NCBI RefSeq assembly: GCF_003315795.1
Contig: NZ_QMEY01000003.1
Span: forward strand, 1-64,000
Direction: 5' to 3'
Length of the DNA: 64,000 nucleotides
DNA from: Spongiactinospora rosea
GTDB taxonomy: Bacteria; Actinomycetota; Actinomycetes; Streptosporangiales; Streptosporangiaceae
Shown here: one piece after another, positions 25,762-37,025 of the stretch
Layout: every line of letters starts with the position of its first letter
How positions within the stretch are numbered: the first letter of the stretch is position 1
Position numbers and translations under genes: made by a program
Notes under the pieces: generated by a model
Database searches by the model: none
Seen by the model: the letters and a program-made list of their open reading frames with translations, nothing else
What the model was told of the DNA's origin: nothing

Positions 25762-26786
25762 CCGGGGGAGCGGCGGGGCGCAAGCCGGTCTACCGGCGCC
25801 CGCGGAACCAGGAGTGGCTGCTGGCGGTGCTGCCGGCGTTTCCGGTGGCGCTGCTCGTGCTGCGCCTGTGGTGGGCCGGTCGGCAGGACACGCAGACGTT
25901 GCTGCTCCTCGTCCAGCACGTCAGCCCGCTCGGGATGCTCAGCGTCGTGCTGCTGACCACCGTGTGGGTGGTCCCGGTCGTGGTCCTGGCCGGGCGGGTG
26001 CTCGGCCTGCTGTACCGGGTCAGCACCGGGCGCTCGTCCTGGCTGGTGCGGATCGCCGACCGGCTGCCGGACTGGGTGGTGGTGCTCGCCGCCCTGGTGG
26101 CCATGCTCGGCTGGCAGCTGCGGTTCCTGCCGGCGCTCGCCCTGCTGGCGCTCTCGGCGGCCGGGCTGACCGTCCGCGACCGCCACCCGGCGCGCGGCAC
26201 GCTGGTCCACGCGGTGTGCGTGGTCGTTCCGATCATGGCGGCGGTGCTCGTGTACGTCGCCATGTCACCGGCCATCGCGATGGCCTGGGCGGAGCGCGAC
26301 GTGCCGACGTTCATCCTGCTGGCGGTGCCGCCGGGGATCGCGCCGCTGCTGACCGGGCCGGTGCCGCGCCTGTCGGCCGGGCTGATCGCGCACGGGGCCG
26401 CCATCGCGCTGGCCGTACTGCTGCCGCTGGTCGCGGGCGTCGTGGTGCTCCGGGTGCCGATCCTGCCGCTGAGCGCGATGGAGTTCACCGTGCCGGCCGC
26501 GCCCGAGGCGGACCGGCCCGCGGGGCGCGAGGTCGTGGTCGGCTACGTGATCGTTAACGACGAGCAGATGACGAGCGTGCTGGAGCGTTCTGGGGCCGTT
26601 CGTTTCTTCGGCAACGACCTGCTGGTCTCCCGGGTCCTGTGCCCGGAGCCCGGAGACGTTCCCCGCAGCCGAGTCCATCTGCACCACTGGTACGTCGAGC
26701 AGAGCATGATCTCGTGGCTCGCGCCCGATCCGCTCAAGGTGGCGCCGGACCCGCGCTGCGAAGGCCGTCCGCCCGCCGCCCCGTGA
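25755..26786 (+). CDS. Multi-pass membrane protein, partner of the binding protein
   Basis: From GTG 25755 the protein has 343 residues with about seven hydrophobic segments between 20 and 235 (WLLAVLPAFPVALLVLRLWW, LSVVLLTTVWVVPVVVLAG and later ones). A soluble C-terminal part follows (about 245-343: EVVVGYVIVNDEQMTSVLERSGAVRFFGND in pieces). The GTG overlaps the stop of the binding-protein gene, which argues for coupled expression; a GTG at 25695 is an alternative. No transporter or kinase motif is recognised. It is likely the membrane partner of the solute-binding protein. Confidence 0.7.
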   Translation: MLTGGAAGRKPVYRRPRNQEWLLAVLPAFPVALLVLRLWWAGRQDTQTLLLLVQHVSPLGMLSVVLLTTVWVVPVVVLAGRVLGLLYRVSTGRSSWLVRIADRLPDWVVVLAALVAMLGWQLRFLPALALLALSAAGLTVRDRHPARGTLVHAVCVVVPIMAAVLVYVAMSPAIAMAWAERDVPTFILLAVPPGIAPLLTGPVPRLSAGLIAHGAAIALAVLLPLVAGVVVLRVPILPLSAMEFTVPAAPEADRPAGREVVVGYVIVNDEQMTSVLERSGAVRFFGNDLLVSRVLCPEPGDVPRSRVHLHHWYVEQSMISWLAPDPLKVAPDPRCEGRPPAAP

Positions 26787-26809
26787 CCCCAGGCGGGTAC
26801 GGCGGGCGG
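26769..26809 (+). terminator. Hairpin spanning the end of the membrane-protein gene
   Basis: CCGCCCGCCG (26769-26778) pairs with CGGCGGGCGG (26800-26809). The stop codon at 26784-26786 lies in the loop. Plausible terminator between convergent genes. Confidence 0.5.
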
Positions 26810-26830
26810 CGGAGGATCAGCGGAACCGGG

Positions 26831-27688
26831 TCACGCGCGCGCCCACAGAGCGGGCACGTTCGGCGGCTCCCAGCCCGGCAGCGCGGTGTGCGCCTGCAGG
26901 CAGCGGTACGACGAGCCGTTGTAGGTGACCGTGGCGCCCGCGGTGTAGGAGGTGCCGGCCGCCCACGTCGTGGGACCGCCGGTGGGACCACCGGTGGGGC
27001 TTCCCGTCGGGCTGCCGGTCGGGCTCCCCGTCGGGCTCTGGGTGGGCTGACCGGCGATGTTCAGCACGAAGTCGAACGTCGCGGTTCCCGGCTGCACGTT
27101 CATCAGCAGGCGCGGGTCGAAGATCGTGTCCGTGTTGTTGCGCGGCTCACCCGGGAAGTAGAGCTGGGTGGTCAGGACCGGGCGGTTGGGGGCCTGGACC
27201 TTGACGTGGATGTGCCGGGTACGGCCCGGGTACAGGCCAGGGATGATCGTGGTCAGGTTGTAGTAACCCTGGGCGTTCGTGAACTGGTGGCCACGGAAGG
27301 TGTACCCGACGTTGTCGTAGTTGCCGTTGTTGTCGGCCTGCCAGAAGTCCAGCAGCACGTTGGCCAGTGGCTGACAGGCCAGGTTGAAGACATAGCCGCT
27401 GACGACCAGGCGGGTGCCGCTGCCCGGCAGCGTGCTGCGCTGCGGGGAGTTGGGCTTGAAGTACGGGCCCTCGGTCTGCGCGGGGGTGCGGTCCTCGGGT
27501 TCCTGGCAGTACGGCGTGGGCTCCAGGCTCTGCCCGGGGGCCATGCTGCGGGCCAGTGCGGGAATCTGGGGAACCAGGAGGGGGATAGGCGCGGCCATGA
27601 CGGCGGCCCTCAGCAGGGTCTTCCGCGAGATGACCCTGCCGTCCTTCCCGCTCGGCTCCCTCTCAGCGCCGGTGTGCTCGGCGTCCAC
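26831..27688 (-). CDS. Secreted intradiol ring-cleavage dioxygenase with C-terminal CBM5/12 module
   Basis: The 285-residue protein is a non-haem Fe(III) enzyme of the catechol 1,2-/protocatechuate 3,4-dioxygenase fold. The iron ligands are in place: Y124, Y153, H159 and H161 (GLYPGRTRHIHVKV). Residues 20-47 form an export signal (SRKTLLRAAVMAAPIPLLVP; a single SRK, not a clean twin-arginine). A linker of repeated SPTG/GPTG units (about 218-238) leads to a carbohydrate-binding module (YTAGATVTYNGSSYRC, GWEPPNVPALW). GTG at 27688 has AAGGAGA six bases upstream; the frame is open to 27841 but upstream starts lack a ribosome site. It probably acts on aromatic products of lignocellulose at a polysaccharide surface. 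Confidence 0.88.
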   Translation of the reverse strand: MDAEHTGAEREPSGKDGRVISRKTLLRAAVMAAPIPLLVPQIPALARSMAPGQSLEPTPYCQEPEDRTPAQTEGPYFKPNSPQRSTLPGSGTRLVVSGYVFNLACQPLANVLLDFWQADNNGNYDNVGYTFRGHQFTNAQGYYNLTTIIPGLYPGRTRHIHVKVQAPNRPVLTTQLYFPGEPRNNTDTIFDPRLLMNVQPGTATFDFVLNIAGQPTQSPTGSPTGSPTGSPTGGPTGGPTTWAAGTSYTAGATVTYNGSSYRCLQAHTALPGWEPPNVPALWARA

Positions 27689-27888
27689 TGTGATCTCCTT
27701 GGCTTTGGGGGGCGGCATGCCCGGAGCCGGCCCGATATCGAGGCCGGTGGACCGGGTCACTGTCCCAAAAACTGACATCGCGCCCCTGAAAGCGAGTACC
27801 CCACAGTTTTCCATAACGTCGCGATATAGACGGATGCACATAACGGTGTAATAGGTTCCAACTGATAGGGCCGCTCCTCGTGTCTTGA

Positions 27889-27903
27889 CCGTTACGTTAA
27901 CGG
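27889..27903. promoter_or_regulatory. CCGTTA-CGT-TAACGG dyad between divergent secreted-protein genes
   Basis: A perfect 6-3-6 inverted repeat lies 27 bases before the protease ATG. Related half-sites (TAACG) recur upstream at about 27814 and 27842. Together they look like operators for a shared regulator of the dioxygenase and protease genes, but no regulator is adjacent. Confidence 0.45.
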
Positions 27904-27930
27904 CGCACCCCCCGACACAAGGAGAGATAC

Positions 27931-29337
27931 ATGCTCCGCAGTAATGCCGTGACGGCGGGCATCACGCTCGCTCTCACGTTGGTGGCCGCTCCGGCCATCG
28001 CCTTCGCCGCGGCCGGCGGCGCGGGCGCACCGGAGCCCGCCCCCGCCCCGGCCGCTCCGGCGTCCGTTTATGCCCAGGTCAAGGCGGCCGCCGCGGCGGC
28101 CTCTGATCCATCCCCCCAATACATCGAACAGACCAAGAAGGACCTCGGCCTCACCACGCAGCAGGCTGAGCTGCGCATCGCCAACGAACTGGCGGCGGGG
28201 CAGCTCGAACCCCTGCTCCGCGGCCGACTCGGTGGCGCCTATGCCGGTACCTGGGTCACCGGCCCGCTCGCCTCCCTCGTGGTGGCGACCACCGACGCCG
28301 CCCAGGCCCCCGTCATCCGCGAGGCCGGCGCCGAGCCGAAGGTCGTCCAGCACTCCCTGGCGACGCTGGACGCCGCCAAGGTCTCCCTGGACCGGGCGCT
28401 GAGCAACAACGCCGAGGTCGCCACCTCGTGGGGCACCGACATCCAGACCAACAGGGTCGTCGTGCGCACCCCGAACCCGGCCAAGGCCAAGGCCAAGATC
28501 AAGGCCGCCGGCGTGGACGCGAGCCTCGTCGACGTGGTCAAGTCCAGCGAGCGGCCCGCCCTGTACGCCGACGTACGCGGCGGCGACGCCTACTACATCG
28601 GTTCCGGCAGCCGCTGCTCCGTCGGCTTCTCGGTCACCAAGGCGGGCTCGCAGGGCGGCTTCGTGACCGCGGGCCACTGCGGCAACACGGGCGCGACCAC
28701 GACGGGCTCCAACCGTCAGGCGCAGGGCACCTTCCGCGGCTCCTCCTTCCCCGGCAACGACTACGCCTGGGTCGAGGTCAACAGCCAGTGGGTGCCGCGC
28801 GGCATCGTCAACGCCTACAACGCCGGCATCGTGACGATCAACGGCTCGACCGTCGCGCAGCCCGGTACGCGGATCTGCCGCTCCGGCTCGACCACCCAGA
28901 ACCACTGCAACAGCGTCCAGCAGCTCAACACCAGCGTGACCTACTCGCAGGGCACCGTCTCCGGCGTCACCCGCACCAACGTGTGCGCCGAGCCCGGTGA
29001 CTCCGGCGGTTCGTTCTACTCCGGTGACCAGGCGCAGGGCATGACCTCCGGTGGTTCGGGCAACTGCAGCAGCGGTGGCACCACCTACTTCCAGCCGGTC
29101 GGCGAGGCCCTGCAGGTCTACGGCCTTCAGCTCGCCGGCAGCGACGGCCCCGGCCCGACGGGCAGCCCGACCGGTGGCCCGACCGACCCGCCCGGCGGCA
29201 CCTGGAAGACCTACACCTCCTACACCGCGGGCGCCACGGTCACCTACGGCGGCCAGAACTACCGCTGCCTCCAGGCGCACACGTCGCTCCCCGGCTGGGA
29301 GCCGCCGAACGTGCCGGCTCTGTGGGCCGCGTCCTGA
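27931..29337 (+). CDS. Secreted alpha-lytic/streptogrisin-type serine protease with CBM5/12 module
   Basis: The 468-residue preproprotein has a signal peptide (1-30), an alpha-lytic protease-type propeptide (about 50-200, which aids folding and is removed), an S1 protease domain with the triad H249 (TAGHCG), D277 (NDYAWV) and S358 (GDSGGS), and, after a GPTGSPTGGPTDPPGG linker, a carbohydrate-binding module (YTAGATVTYGGQNYRC, GWEPPNVPALW). Cys pairs around H249 and S358 are as in streptogrisins. ATG at 27931 has AAGGAGA upstream. The module is almost the same as in the divergent dioxygenase. It likely targets insoluble chitin- or cellulose-associated protein. Confidence 0.93.
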   Translation: MLRSNAVTAGITLALTLVAAPAIAFAAAGGAGAPEPAPAPAAPASVYAQVKAAAAAASDPSPQYIEQTKKDLGLTTQQAELRIANELAAGQLEPLLRGRLGGAYAGTWVTGPLASLVVATTDAAQAPVIREAGAEPKVVQHSLATLDAAKVSLDRALSNNAEVATSWGTDIQTNRVVVRTPNPAKAKAKIKAAGVDASLVDVVKSSERPALYADVRGGDAYYIGSGSRCSVGFSVTKAGSQGGFVTAGHCGNTGATTTGSNRQAQGTFRGSSFPGNDYAWVEVNSQWVPRGIVNAYNAGIVTINGSTVAQPGTRICRSGSTTQNHCNSVQQLNTSVTYSQGTVSGVTRTNVCAEPGDSGGSFYSGDQAQGMTSGGSGNCSSGGTTYFQPVGEALQVYGLQLAGSDGPGPTGSPTGGPTDPPGGTWKTYTSYTAGATVTYGGQNYRCLQAHTSLPGWEPPNVPALWAAS

Positions 29338-29459
29338 CGGTGAGAACCTGAGAGATCGAGAGTGGCCCAGGGCCGGAGGCCGCCCCTCCAGTGCCCCGGC
29401 CAGGGCCCCTTCAATGCCGGTTCCTGCCCGGCCACCGCCCGTGGCCCGTTGACCGGCAC

Positions 29460-29503
29460 CCCTCGTGGGGCGGGACTACCACACCTCTCCCGCCCCACGA
29501 GGG
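29460..29503. terminator. Bidirectional terminator hairpin, 16-bp perfect arms
   Basis: CCCTCGTGGGGCGGGA (29460-29475) and its exact reverse complement (29488-29503) flank a 12-base loop. It lies between the convergent protease and acetyltransferase genes and can serve both. Confidence 0.8.
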
Positions 29504-29529
29504 CATATTCATGTCCCGGGCCGGTCGGC

Positions 29530-30519
29530 TCAGATCGCCTTCTGCCACTCGTGCCAGGTGTCGAGCGGGCGGAACCCCAGCAGATCGTTGATGGCCCGCA
29601 TGTGCGTGTTCGAGGCGGCGTTCCAGGTGATCACCCGGTGCACCGCGGGCTCCTCGTCCAGCAGGGTCAGCGCGTTGGTCGTCTTCAGCAGCATGCCGAG
29701 CCGGTGGCCGCGGTGCGGGCGCAGCACCACGGTGTCGCTCTGCCGGCCCCATCCGTCCGCGCCGTCGTCGTCGAAGAAGACCCGGGTGAGGGCCGCGGGC
29801 GCGCCGGTGGCGGTGTGCCTGGCGATGATGGCCCTGCCATTGGCCCCCGCCTCGTGCAGCCGCAGCTCCCGCTCGCCCGTCCGGGCGGCGTCCCACACCT
29901 CGTCCTCGATGTCGAGGCCGCCGGTCGGCGCGTCGTTCATGCCGGCGTGCAGCAGGGCGAGGTCGGCGTGCAGGCGTTCGGGGGCCGTGCCTCGCCAGGC
30001 CTCCAGTTCGTAGCCGTCCGCCTGGCGGGCCGCGAGGTCGCGTGCGCCCTCGAAGGCGGCCCGGTCGGCCGTACGCAGGTCGAGGACCTGGCGGACCTCG
30101 GTGGTGGCGGCGGTGTACCCGTGGGCCTGCGCGAACGTGGCCCCCGGGCCGCCCACCGCCGCGGCCTCGGCGACCAGCGTCCGCCTGCCCGCGGCGCGGG
30201 CCCGTTCGACGGCGTGCGCGAGCAGCGCCGAACCGATGCCCTGGCGGCGGCTCTCCGGGGCGACGACCAACTTCGGGATCAGCGCCAGGTGCGCGTTGTC
30301 CCGTTCGGGCAGCTCCAGTGTGTATCCGCCGGTCACGACGCCATCGCGGACGTGGACGTACGCCTCGGCGTTGTCCTCCCAGCCGATCAGCGCCCATATG
30401 CGGAAAAACCGGGACGAGGACAGCGGACCGGGATCGTCGATCTCGTGCGCCGCCCGATACACCGAGTAGTAGCCGTCGGCGAGTGCGGCGCCCGCGCGAT
30501 CGACATGCAGAATCGACAT
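29530..30519 (-). CDS. Tandem GNAT-family N-acetyltransferase
   Basis: The 329-residue protein has two GNAT folds. The first (about 35-150) keeps the acetyl-CoA loop, LVVAPESRRQGIGSALL (R/Q-x-x-G-x-G/A). The second (about 175-325) has LRPHRGHRLGMLLK and ends NTHMRAINDLLGFRPL, the usual terminal strand. Such double-GNAT proteins resemble mycothiol synthase and related acyltransferases, but the signature residues do not allow a substrate call. ATG at 30519 (MSILHVDRAG) is preferred over the one at 30540; neither has a strong ribosome site. Confidence 0.82.
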   Translation of the reverse strand: MSILHVDRAGAALADGYYSVYRAAHEIDDPGPLSSSRFFRIWALIGWEDNAEAYVHVRDGVVTGGYTLELPERDNAHLALIPKLVVAPESRRQGIGSALLAHAVERARAAGRRTLVAEAAAVGGPGATFAQAHGYTAATTEVRQVLDLRTADRAAFEGARDLAARQADGYELEAWRGTAPERLHADLALLHAGMNDAPTGGLDIEDEVWDAARTGERELRLHEAGANGRAIIARHTATGAPAALTRVFFDDDGADGWGRQSDTVVLRPHRGHRLGMLLKTTNALTLLDEEPAVHRVITWNAASNTHMRAINDLLGFRPLDTWHEWQKAI

Positions 30520-30599
30520 GGAGTACAGGCAATCCCACATGCCCGCGGCGGCGCCAACCGTTTTGTGGCCCCCCGAAGCCGACCGCGATCGCCGAGCCG

Positions 30600-30845
30600 C
30601 TACTGCTGGTAGGAGTCGACCTCGTCGATCGGCGGGGGCGCGGCGTCGTACGGGTCCTCACCGAACTCCCGCCGGGCGCGACGCCGGCGCAGCAGGTCCC
30701 AGCACTGGTCGAGCGCGCGCTCCAGCGACACGATCCGGTCGTTCTCCTCCTCGGAGGAGACCTCGCCCTGGGCCAGCCTGGCGCGCAGCTCGTGCTCCTC
30801 GGCGATCAGGCCGTTGATGCGGGTCAGGATGTCGTCGTCTTGCAT
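30600..30845 (-). CDS. DUF2630 family protein
   Basis: The 81-residue protein (ILTRINGLIAEEHELRARL, LERALDQCWDLLRRRRARRE) matches the DUF2630 helical-hairpin family of actinobacteria. It is charged, mostly alpha-helical and likely cytoplasmic. Function unknown. The gene is complete and lies between the acetyltransferase gene and the leuA leader, which points the other way. Confidence 0.85.
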   Translation of the reverse strand: MQDDDILTRINGLIAEEHELRARLAQGEVSSEEENDRIVSLERALDQCWDLLRRRRARREFGEDPYDAAPPPIDEVDSYQQ

Positions 30846-30927
30846 GACCGCCCCCTGTTCCTCGTCTCTTCGGACTCTAGCCCGCCGACCGGCACGGCTT
30901 CACCGGCGCATCTGCTAACCTCCATAA

Positions 30928-32778
<1,851 letters not shown>

Positions 32779-32787
32779 CCCGCTCCG

Positions 32788-32820
32788 CGGCACGGCGGGC
32801 GGCCCGCGCCCGCCGTGCCG
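32788..32820. terminator. Hairpin with 14-bp perfect arms after leuA
   Basis: CGGCACGGCGGGCG (32788-32801), loop GCCCG, CGCCCGCCGTGCCG (32807-32820). It ends exactly where the convergent TetR gene ends, so it can terminate both. Confidence 0.8.
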
Positions 32821-33522
32821 TCATTCCGGCAGGCCGATGAAGCGGGCCATGCAGGTCATGTTGTGGTAAAAGATCTCCGCCGGATCGAGGATCGCGTTGG
32901 CGAACTGGCCGAACACCTCCAGGCTGACCGCCCCGAACAGCGCCGTCCAGGCCGCGATGGCACGGGCGATCACCTCGTCGGAGAGGCCGGGCATGAAGTG
33001 GCGCAGGCGTTCGGCGTCGGCGGGCCAGGCGTCCCGGGGAGGGGCGGGAAAGCCCGGGGGCGGGCGCAGCCGGCCGGCCTCGTGCGCGGCGGCCAGGATG
33101 GCGCCGTAGACGGTGACGTCGCGGACGGCGGGCGCGATGGTGTCCTGGGGGGCCTGGTAGCCGGGCACCGGCGAGCCGTACAGCAGGGCGTACTCATGCG
33201 GGTGATCCAGCGCCCACCCGCGCACCGCGCGGCAGACCGCCAGCCACCGGCCGGTGTGGTCGCCCGCCGGGCAGGCCCGGTCCGCCGCCTCGACCGCGTC
33301 TCCGATCGCGTTGTAGCCGTCGATGATCAGGGCTGTGAGCAGGTCGTCCCGGCTCGGGAAATAGCGGTAGATGGCGGAGGAGACCATCCCCATCTCCCGC
33401 GCGACCGCGCGCAGCGACAGCCCGGCGGCCCCCTGGGTGGCCAGGTGCCTGCGGGCGATGTCGGTGATCTCCCTGGTCAGCTCGGCACGGACTCTCTCAC
33501 GTGCGGTACGCCCGGCGTTCAT
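32821..33522 (-). CDS. TetR/AcrR-family regulator with WHG-type C-terminal domain
   Basis: The 233-residue protein has a TetR helix-turn-helix at about 15-60 (ITDIARRHLATQGAAGLSLR, GMVSSAIYRYFPSRDDLL) and a C-terminal domain with AWTALFGAVSLEVFGQF, the TetR_C_13/WHG type. It is divergent from the Rossmann-fold oxidoreductase gene. Two copies of a GAGAGCA-n-TGCTCTC operator lie between them, so it almost certainly controls both. The inducer is unknown. Confidence 0.9.
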   Translation of the reverse strand: MNAGRTARERVRAELTREITDIARRHLATQGAAGLSLRAVAREMGMVSSAIYRYFPSRDDLLTALIIDGYNAIGDAVEAADRACPAGDHTGRWLAVCRAVRGWALDHPHEYALLYGSPVPGYQAPQDTIAPAVRDVTVYGAILAAAHEAGRLRPPPGFPAPPRDAWPADAERLRHFMPGLSDEVIARAIAAWTALFGAVSLEVFGQFANAILDPAEIFYHNMTCMARFIGLPE

Positions 33523-33554
33523 GGGCCCACCTTAGCAGAGCACCCGAAGGATAC

Positions 33555-33603
33555 GAGAGCACTGCTCTTGACAACGCCGCACCTTCTGGAGAGCATTGCT
33601 CTC
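33555..33603. promoter_or_regulatory. Twin operators over the oxidoreductase promoter
   Basis: GAGAGCA-C-TGCTCTT (33555-33569) and GAGAGCA-T-TGCTCTC (33589-33603) have centres 34 bp apart. The promoter TTGACA (33568-33573), 17 bases, GAGCAT (33591-33596) has its -35 and -10 inside the two operators. Binding of the divergent TetR protein would shut off the oxidoreductase gene and probably its own. Confidence 0.75.
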
Positions 33604-33652
33604 GTAACGGTCCGCCGATCCAGGCAGATCCCGAGATGAAGGACAGGTCGCC

Positions 33653-34597
33653 ATGGGCAAGCACGTCGTCGTAGGAGCGGGTCAGGTCGGCAGCGAGCTG
33701 GTCCGGCAACTGGCCGGGCTCGGGCACGAGGTCGTCGTGGTGAGCAGGTCGGGTTCGGGTCCGGAGCTGCCCGGCGTACGGCGGGCCGCCGTCGACGCCG
33801 CCGACCAGGCCGCGCTCACCGACCTCACCCGGGGCGCGACCACCCTCTACAACTGCGTCAACCCGCCCTACCACCGCTGGGCCACCGACTGGCCGCCGAT
33901 CGCCGAGTCGCTGCTCGGCGCGGCCGAGGCCACCGGCGCGGACTACGTCATGCTCGGCAACCTGTACGTCTACGCCCCGCCGACCGGCCCGATGACCGAG
34001 GACCTGCCGCTGCGGCCGGAGAGCGTCAAGGCCCAGGTACGCGTCCGCATGTGGGAGCAGGCCCTCGCCGCACACCGGGCCGGCCGGATCCGCTGCACCG
34101 AGGTACGCGGCTCGGACTTCTTCGGTCCCGGCGCGCTCGACCAGTCCCACCTCGGCGAGCGATTCGTACCCAGGCTGCTGGCCGGCAAGGCGCTCAAGCA
34201 CGTCGCCGACCCCGACCAGCCGCACAGCTGGACCTACATCCCCGACGCTGCCGCCGCCCTGGCCCTCGCGGGCACCGGCGAGCGGTCCTGGGGCCGCGCC
34301 TGGCACATCCCCACGGCCCCGCCGATGAGCTACCGCCAGGTGGCCGAGCGGACGAGCGCCCTGGCCGGGGTCGCCATGCCCAAGGTCGGCTCCTACCCGG
34401 CGTGGATGATCGACGCCCTCGGCCTCGCCAACCCGATGCTCGGCGAGATCAAGCACGTCCGCTACCAGTTCGCCCGGCCGTTCGTGGTGGACTCCTCGGC
34501 CTTCCAGAACACGTTCGGCGTCGCCCCCACCCCGATCGGCGAGGCGCTGTCGGCCACCGTCGCCTGGTGGCGCGAGCGCGCCGCGGCGGCGGCGTAG
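33653..34597 (+). CDS. NAD(P)-dependent epimerase/dehydratase-family protein
   Basis: The 314-residue protein is an extended short-chain dehydrogenase. The N-terminal nucleotide motif is VVVGAGQVGSELVRQLAGLGHEV, in the atypical GxGxxG form. The YxxxK position is replaced (MLGNLYVYAPPTG), as in atypical members, so classical SDR catalysis is doubtful. It resembles NmrA/atypical SDR proteins with a sugar-epimerase body (RGSDFFGPGALDQSHLGERF). ATG at 33653 has AAGGACAGG upstream. It is controlled by the divergent TetR through two operators. Its last 136 bases overlap, on the opposite strand, the end of the next gene. Confidence 0.85.
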   Translation: MGKHVVVGAGQVGSELVRQLAGLGHEVVVVSRSGSGPELPGVRRAAVDAADQAALTDLTRGATTLYNCVNPPYHRWATDWPPIAESLLGAAEATGADYVMLGNLYVYAPPTGPMTEDLPLRPESVKAQVRVRMWEQALAAHRAGRIRCTEVRGSDFFGPGALDQSHLGERFVPRLLAGKALKHVADPDQPHSWTYIPDAAAALALAGTGERSWGRAWHIPTAPPMSYRQVAERTSALAGVAMPKVGSYPAWMIDALGLANPMLGEIKHVRYQFARPFVVDSSAFQNTFGVAPTPIGEALSATVAWWRERAAAAA

Positions 34598-35457
34598 GCG
34601 GCCATGCCGCGCTCGGCCACGGCCAGCAGGCCCTGTGCCCGCCGCGGCGACAGCCGCGCGATCAGCGAGAAGCCGTCCGGATCATGGTAGGGCGAGGACG
34701 AGGTGGCCACTCCCACCACCGCCCTGCCCGAGATCGCCGGACCGCCGCTGTGCCCCCTGACGATCTGGCAGTTGCGCGTCATCAGCATCCCCGGCCACGG
34801 GGTCCGCGCCTCGGCGGCCCGCCCCGAGCAGCGGTACATCGCATCGCCCGGATAGCCCAGCTCGGACGGATAGCCCGGCAGGGTCACCGCCCTCACCCGG
34901 CCGTCGCCCCTGCGCGTGGACACCGGACGCAGCCCGGGTCCGGTGACATCCTCCAGCCGCCTGCCGGACGCGTCCGGCTCGACGCCCACCACCCCCACGT
35001 CGTGCGGGATCACCTCGGTGGAGTAGGAACGGGTGCGCCAGGGGCGCGTCACCCACGTACGGACGGCCCGCCATACCCCGAGCGGAGCGCCGCCCGCGCC
35101 GGAACCGCTGTAGGCGGGCACGAACGTCACCTGGTCGTACCAGCGCCGCGCCTGCCCGTCGTTGTCGAACAGGCAGTGCGCCGCGGTGAGCACCAGGCTG
35201 CGGCTCTCGGAGGCGACCACCGCCGCCCCGCAGCGGCGCTCGGCGCCGGTCAGCGGGTCGTGGCTGACCAGCAGCCCGGTGACCCGCTCCGGGAGGGCCC
35301 GGGTGTACGGCCGGGCCACCGGCGCGTAGCCGAAGCGGTCGCCGCCCGGCGTGCGGACGAGTCGTCGCGGGACCTCCTCCGGAGCGGCGGCGTACGCCAC
35401 CGCCCCGGGGAGTGTGGAAACAAGGAGAACCAGCATCGAACCTAGCCGCTTGATCAC
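34462..35457 (-). CDS. Secreted trypsin-like serine protease
   Basis: The 331-residue protein has a signal peptide (1-24, ending AVAYAAA) and a trypsin-like fold with the triad H94 (TAAHC), D153 (PHDVGVV) and S237 (GHSGGP). A Cys pair brackets the His. The catalytic domain is complete by about residue 290; the last 40 or so residues are the antisense reading of the oxidoreductase gene's 3' end and are probably not conserved. This suggests that the native stop was lost and the gene extended. Target unknown. Confidence 0.85.
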   Translation of the reverse strand: MIKRLGSMLVLLVSTLPGAVAYAAAPEEVPRRLVRTPGGDRFGYAPVARPYTRALPERVTGLLVSHDPLTGAERRCGAAVVASESRSLVLTAAHCLFDNDGQARRWYDQVTFVPAYSGSGAGGAPLGVWRAVRTWVTRPWRTRSYSTEVIPHDVGVVGVEPDASGRRLEDVTGPGLRPVSTRRGDGRVRAVTLPGYPSELGYPGDAMYRCSGRAAEARTPWPGMLMTRNCQIVRGHSGGPAISGRAVVGVATSSSPYHDPDGFSLIARLSPRRAQGLLAVAERGMAAYAAAAARSRHQATVADSASPIGVGATPNVFWKAEESTTNGRANW

Positions 35458-35518
35458 ACATCTCCGGTTACCCTACGTGACCAGCGGCAACCCGGGTGAG
35501 TGGTAAAGCCCCCCTCTA

Positions 35519-36832
<1,314 letters not shown>

Positions 36833-37025
36833 GAAGACCTCCGGTTGGGCGGGGCGCACGCGCCCCGTGAGTCGGGTCGTCCGGGCGGAGGCGGGGCGCC
36901 GTTGCCCCGCCGCCGATATCCCATCTTGATCCAACAACGTGATCGTGTTCATGGGAACGTGCCAGTATGACAGGCTTCGACGCGGGAAATGTGCCGTTGT
37001 GTCGCATCGGAAGGGCAGGTGACCC

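Noticed and set aside
36833..36952. Upstream ATG for the Glu/Leu/Phe/Val dehydrogenase (40 extra residues)
   Set aside because: In frame, but without a ribosome site; the start at 36832 has GGAGGT and gives the normal length.
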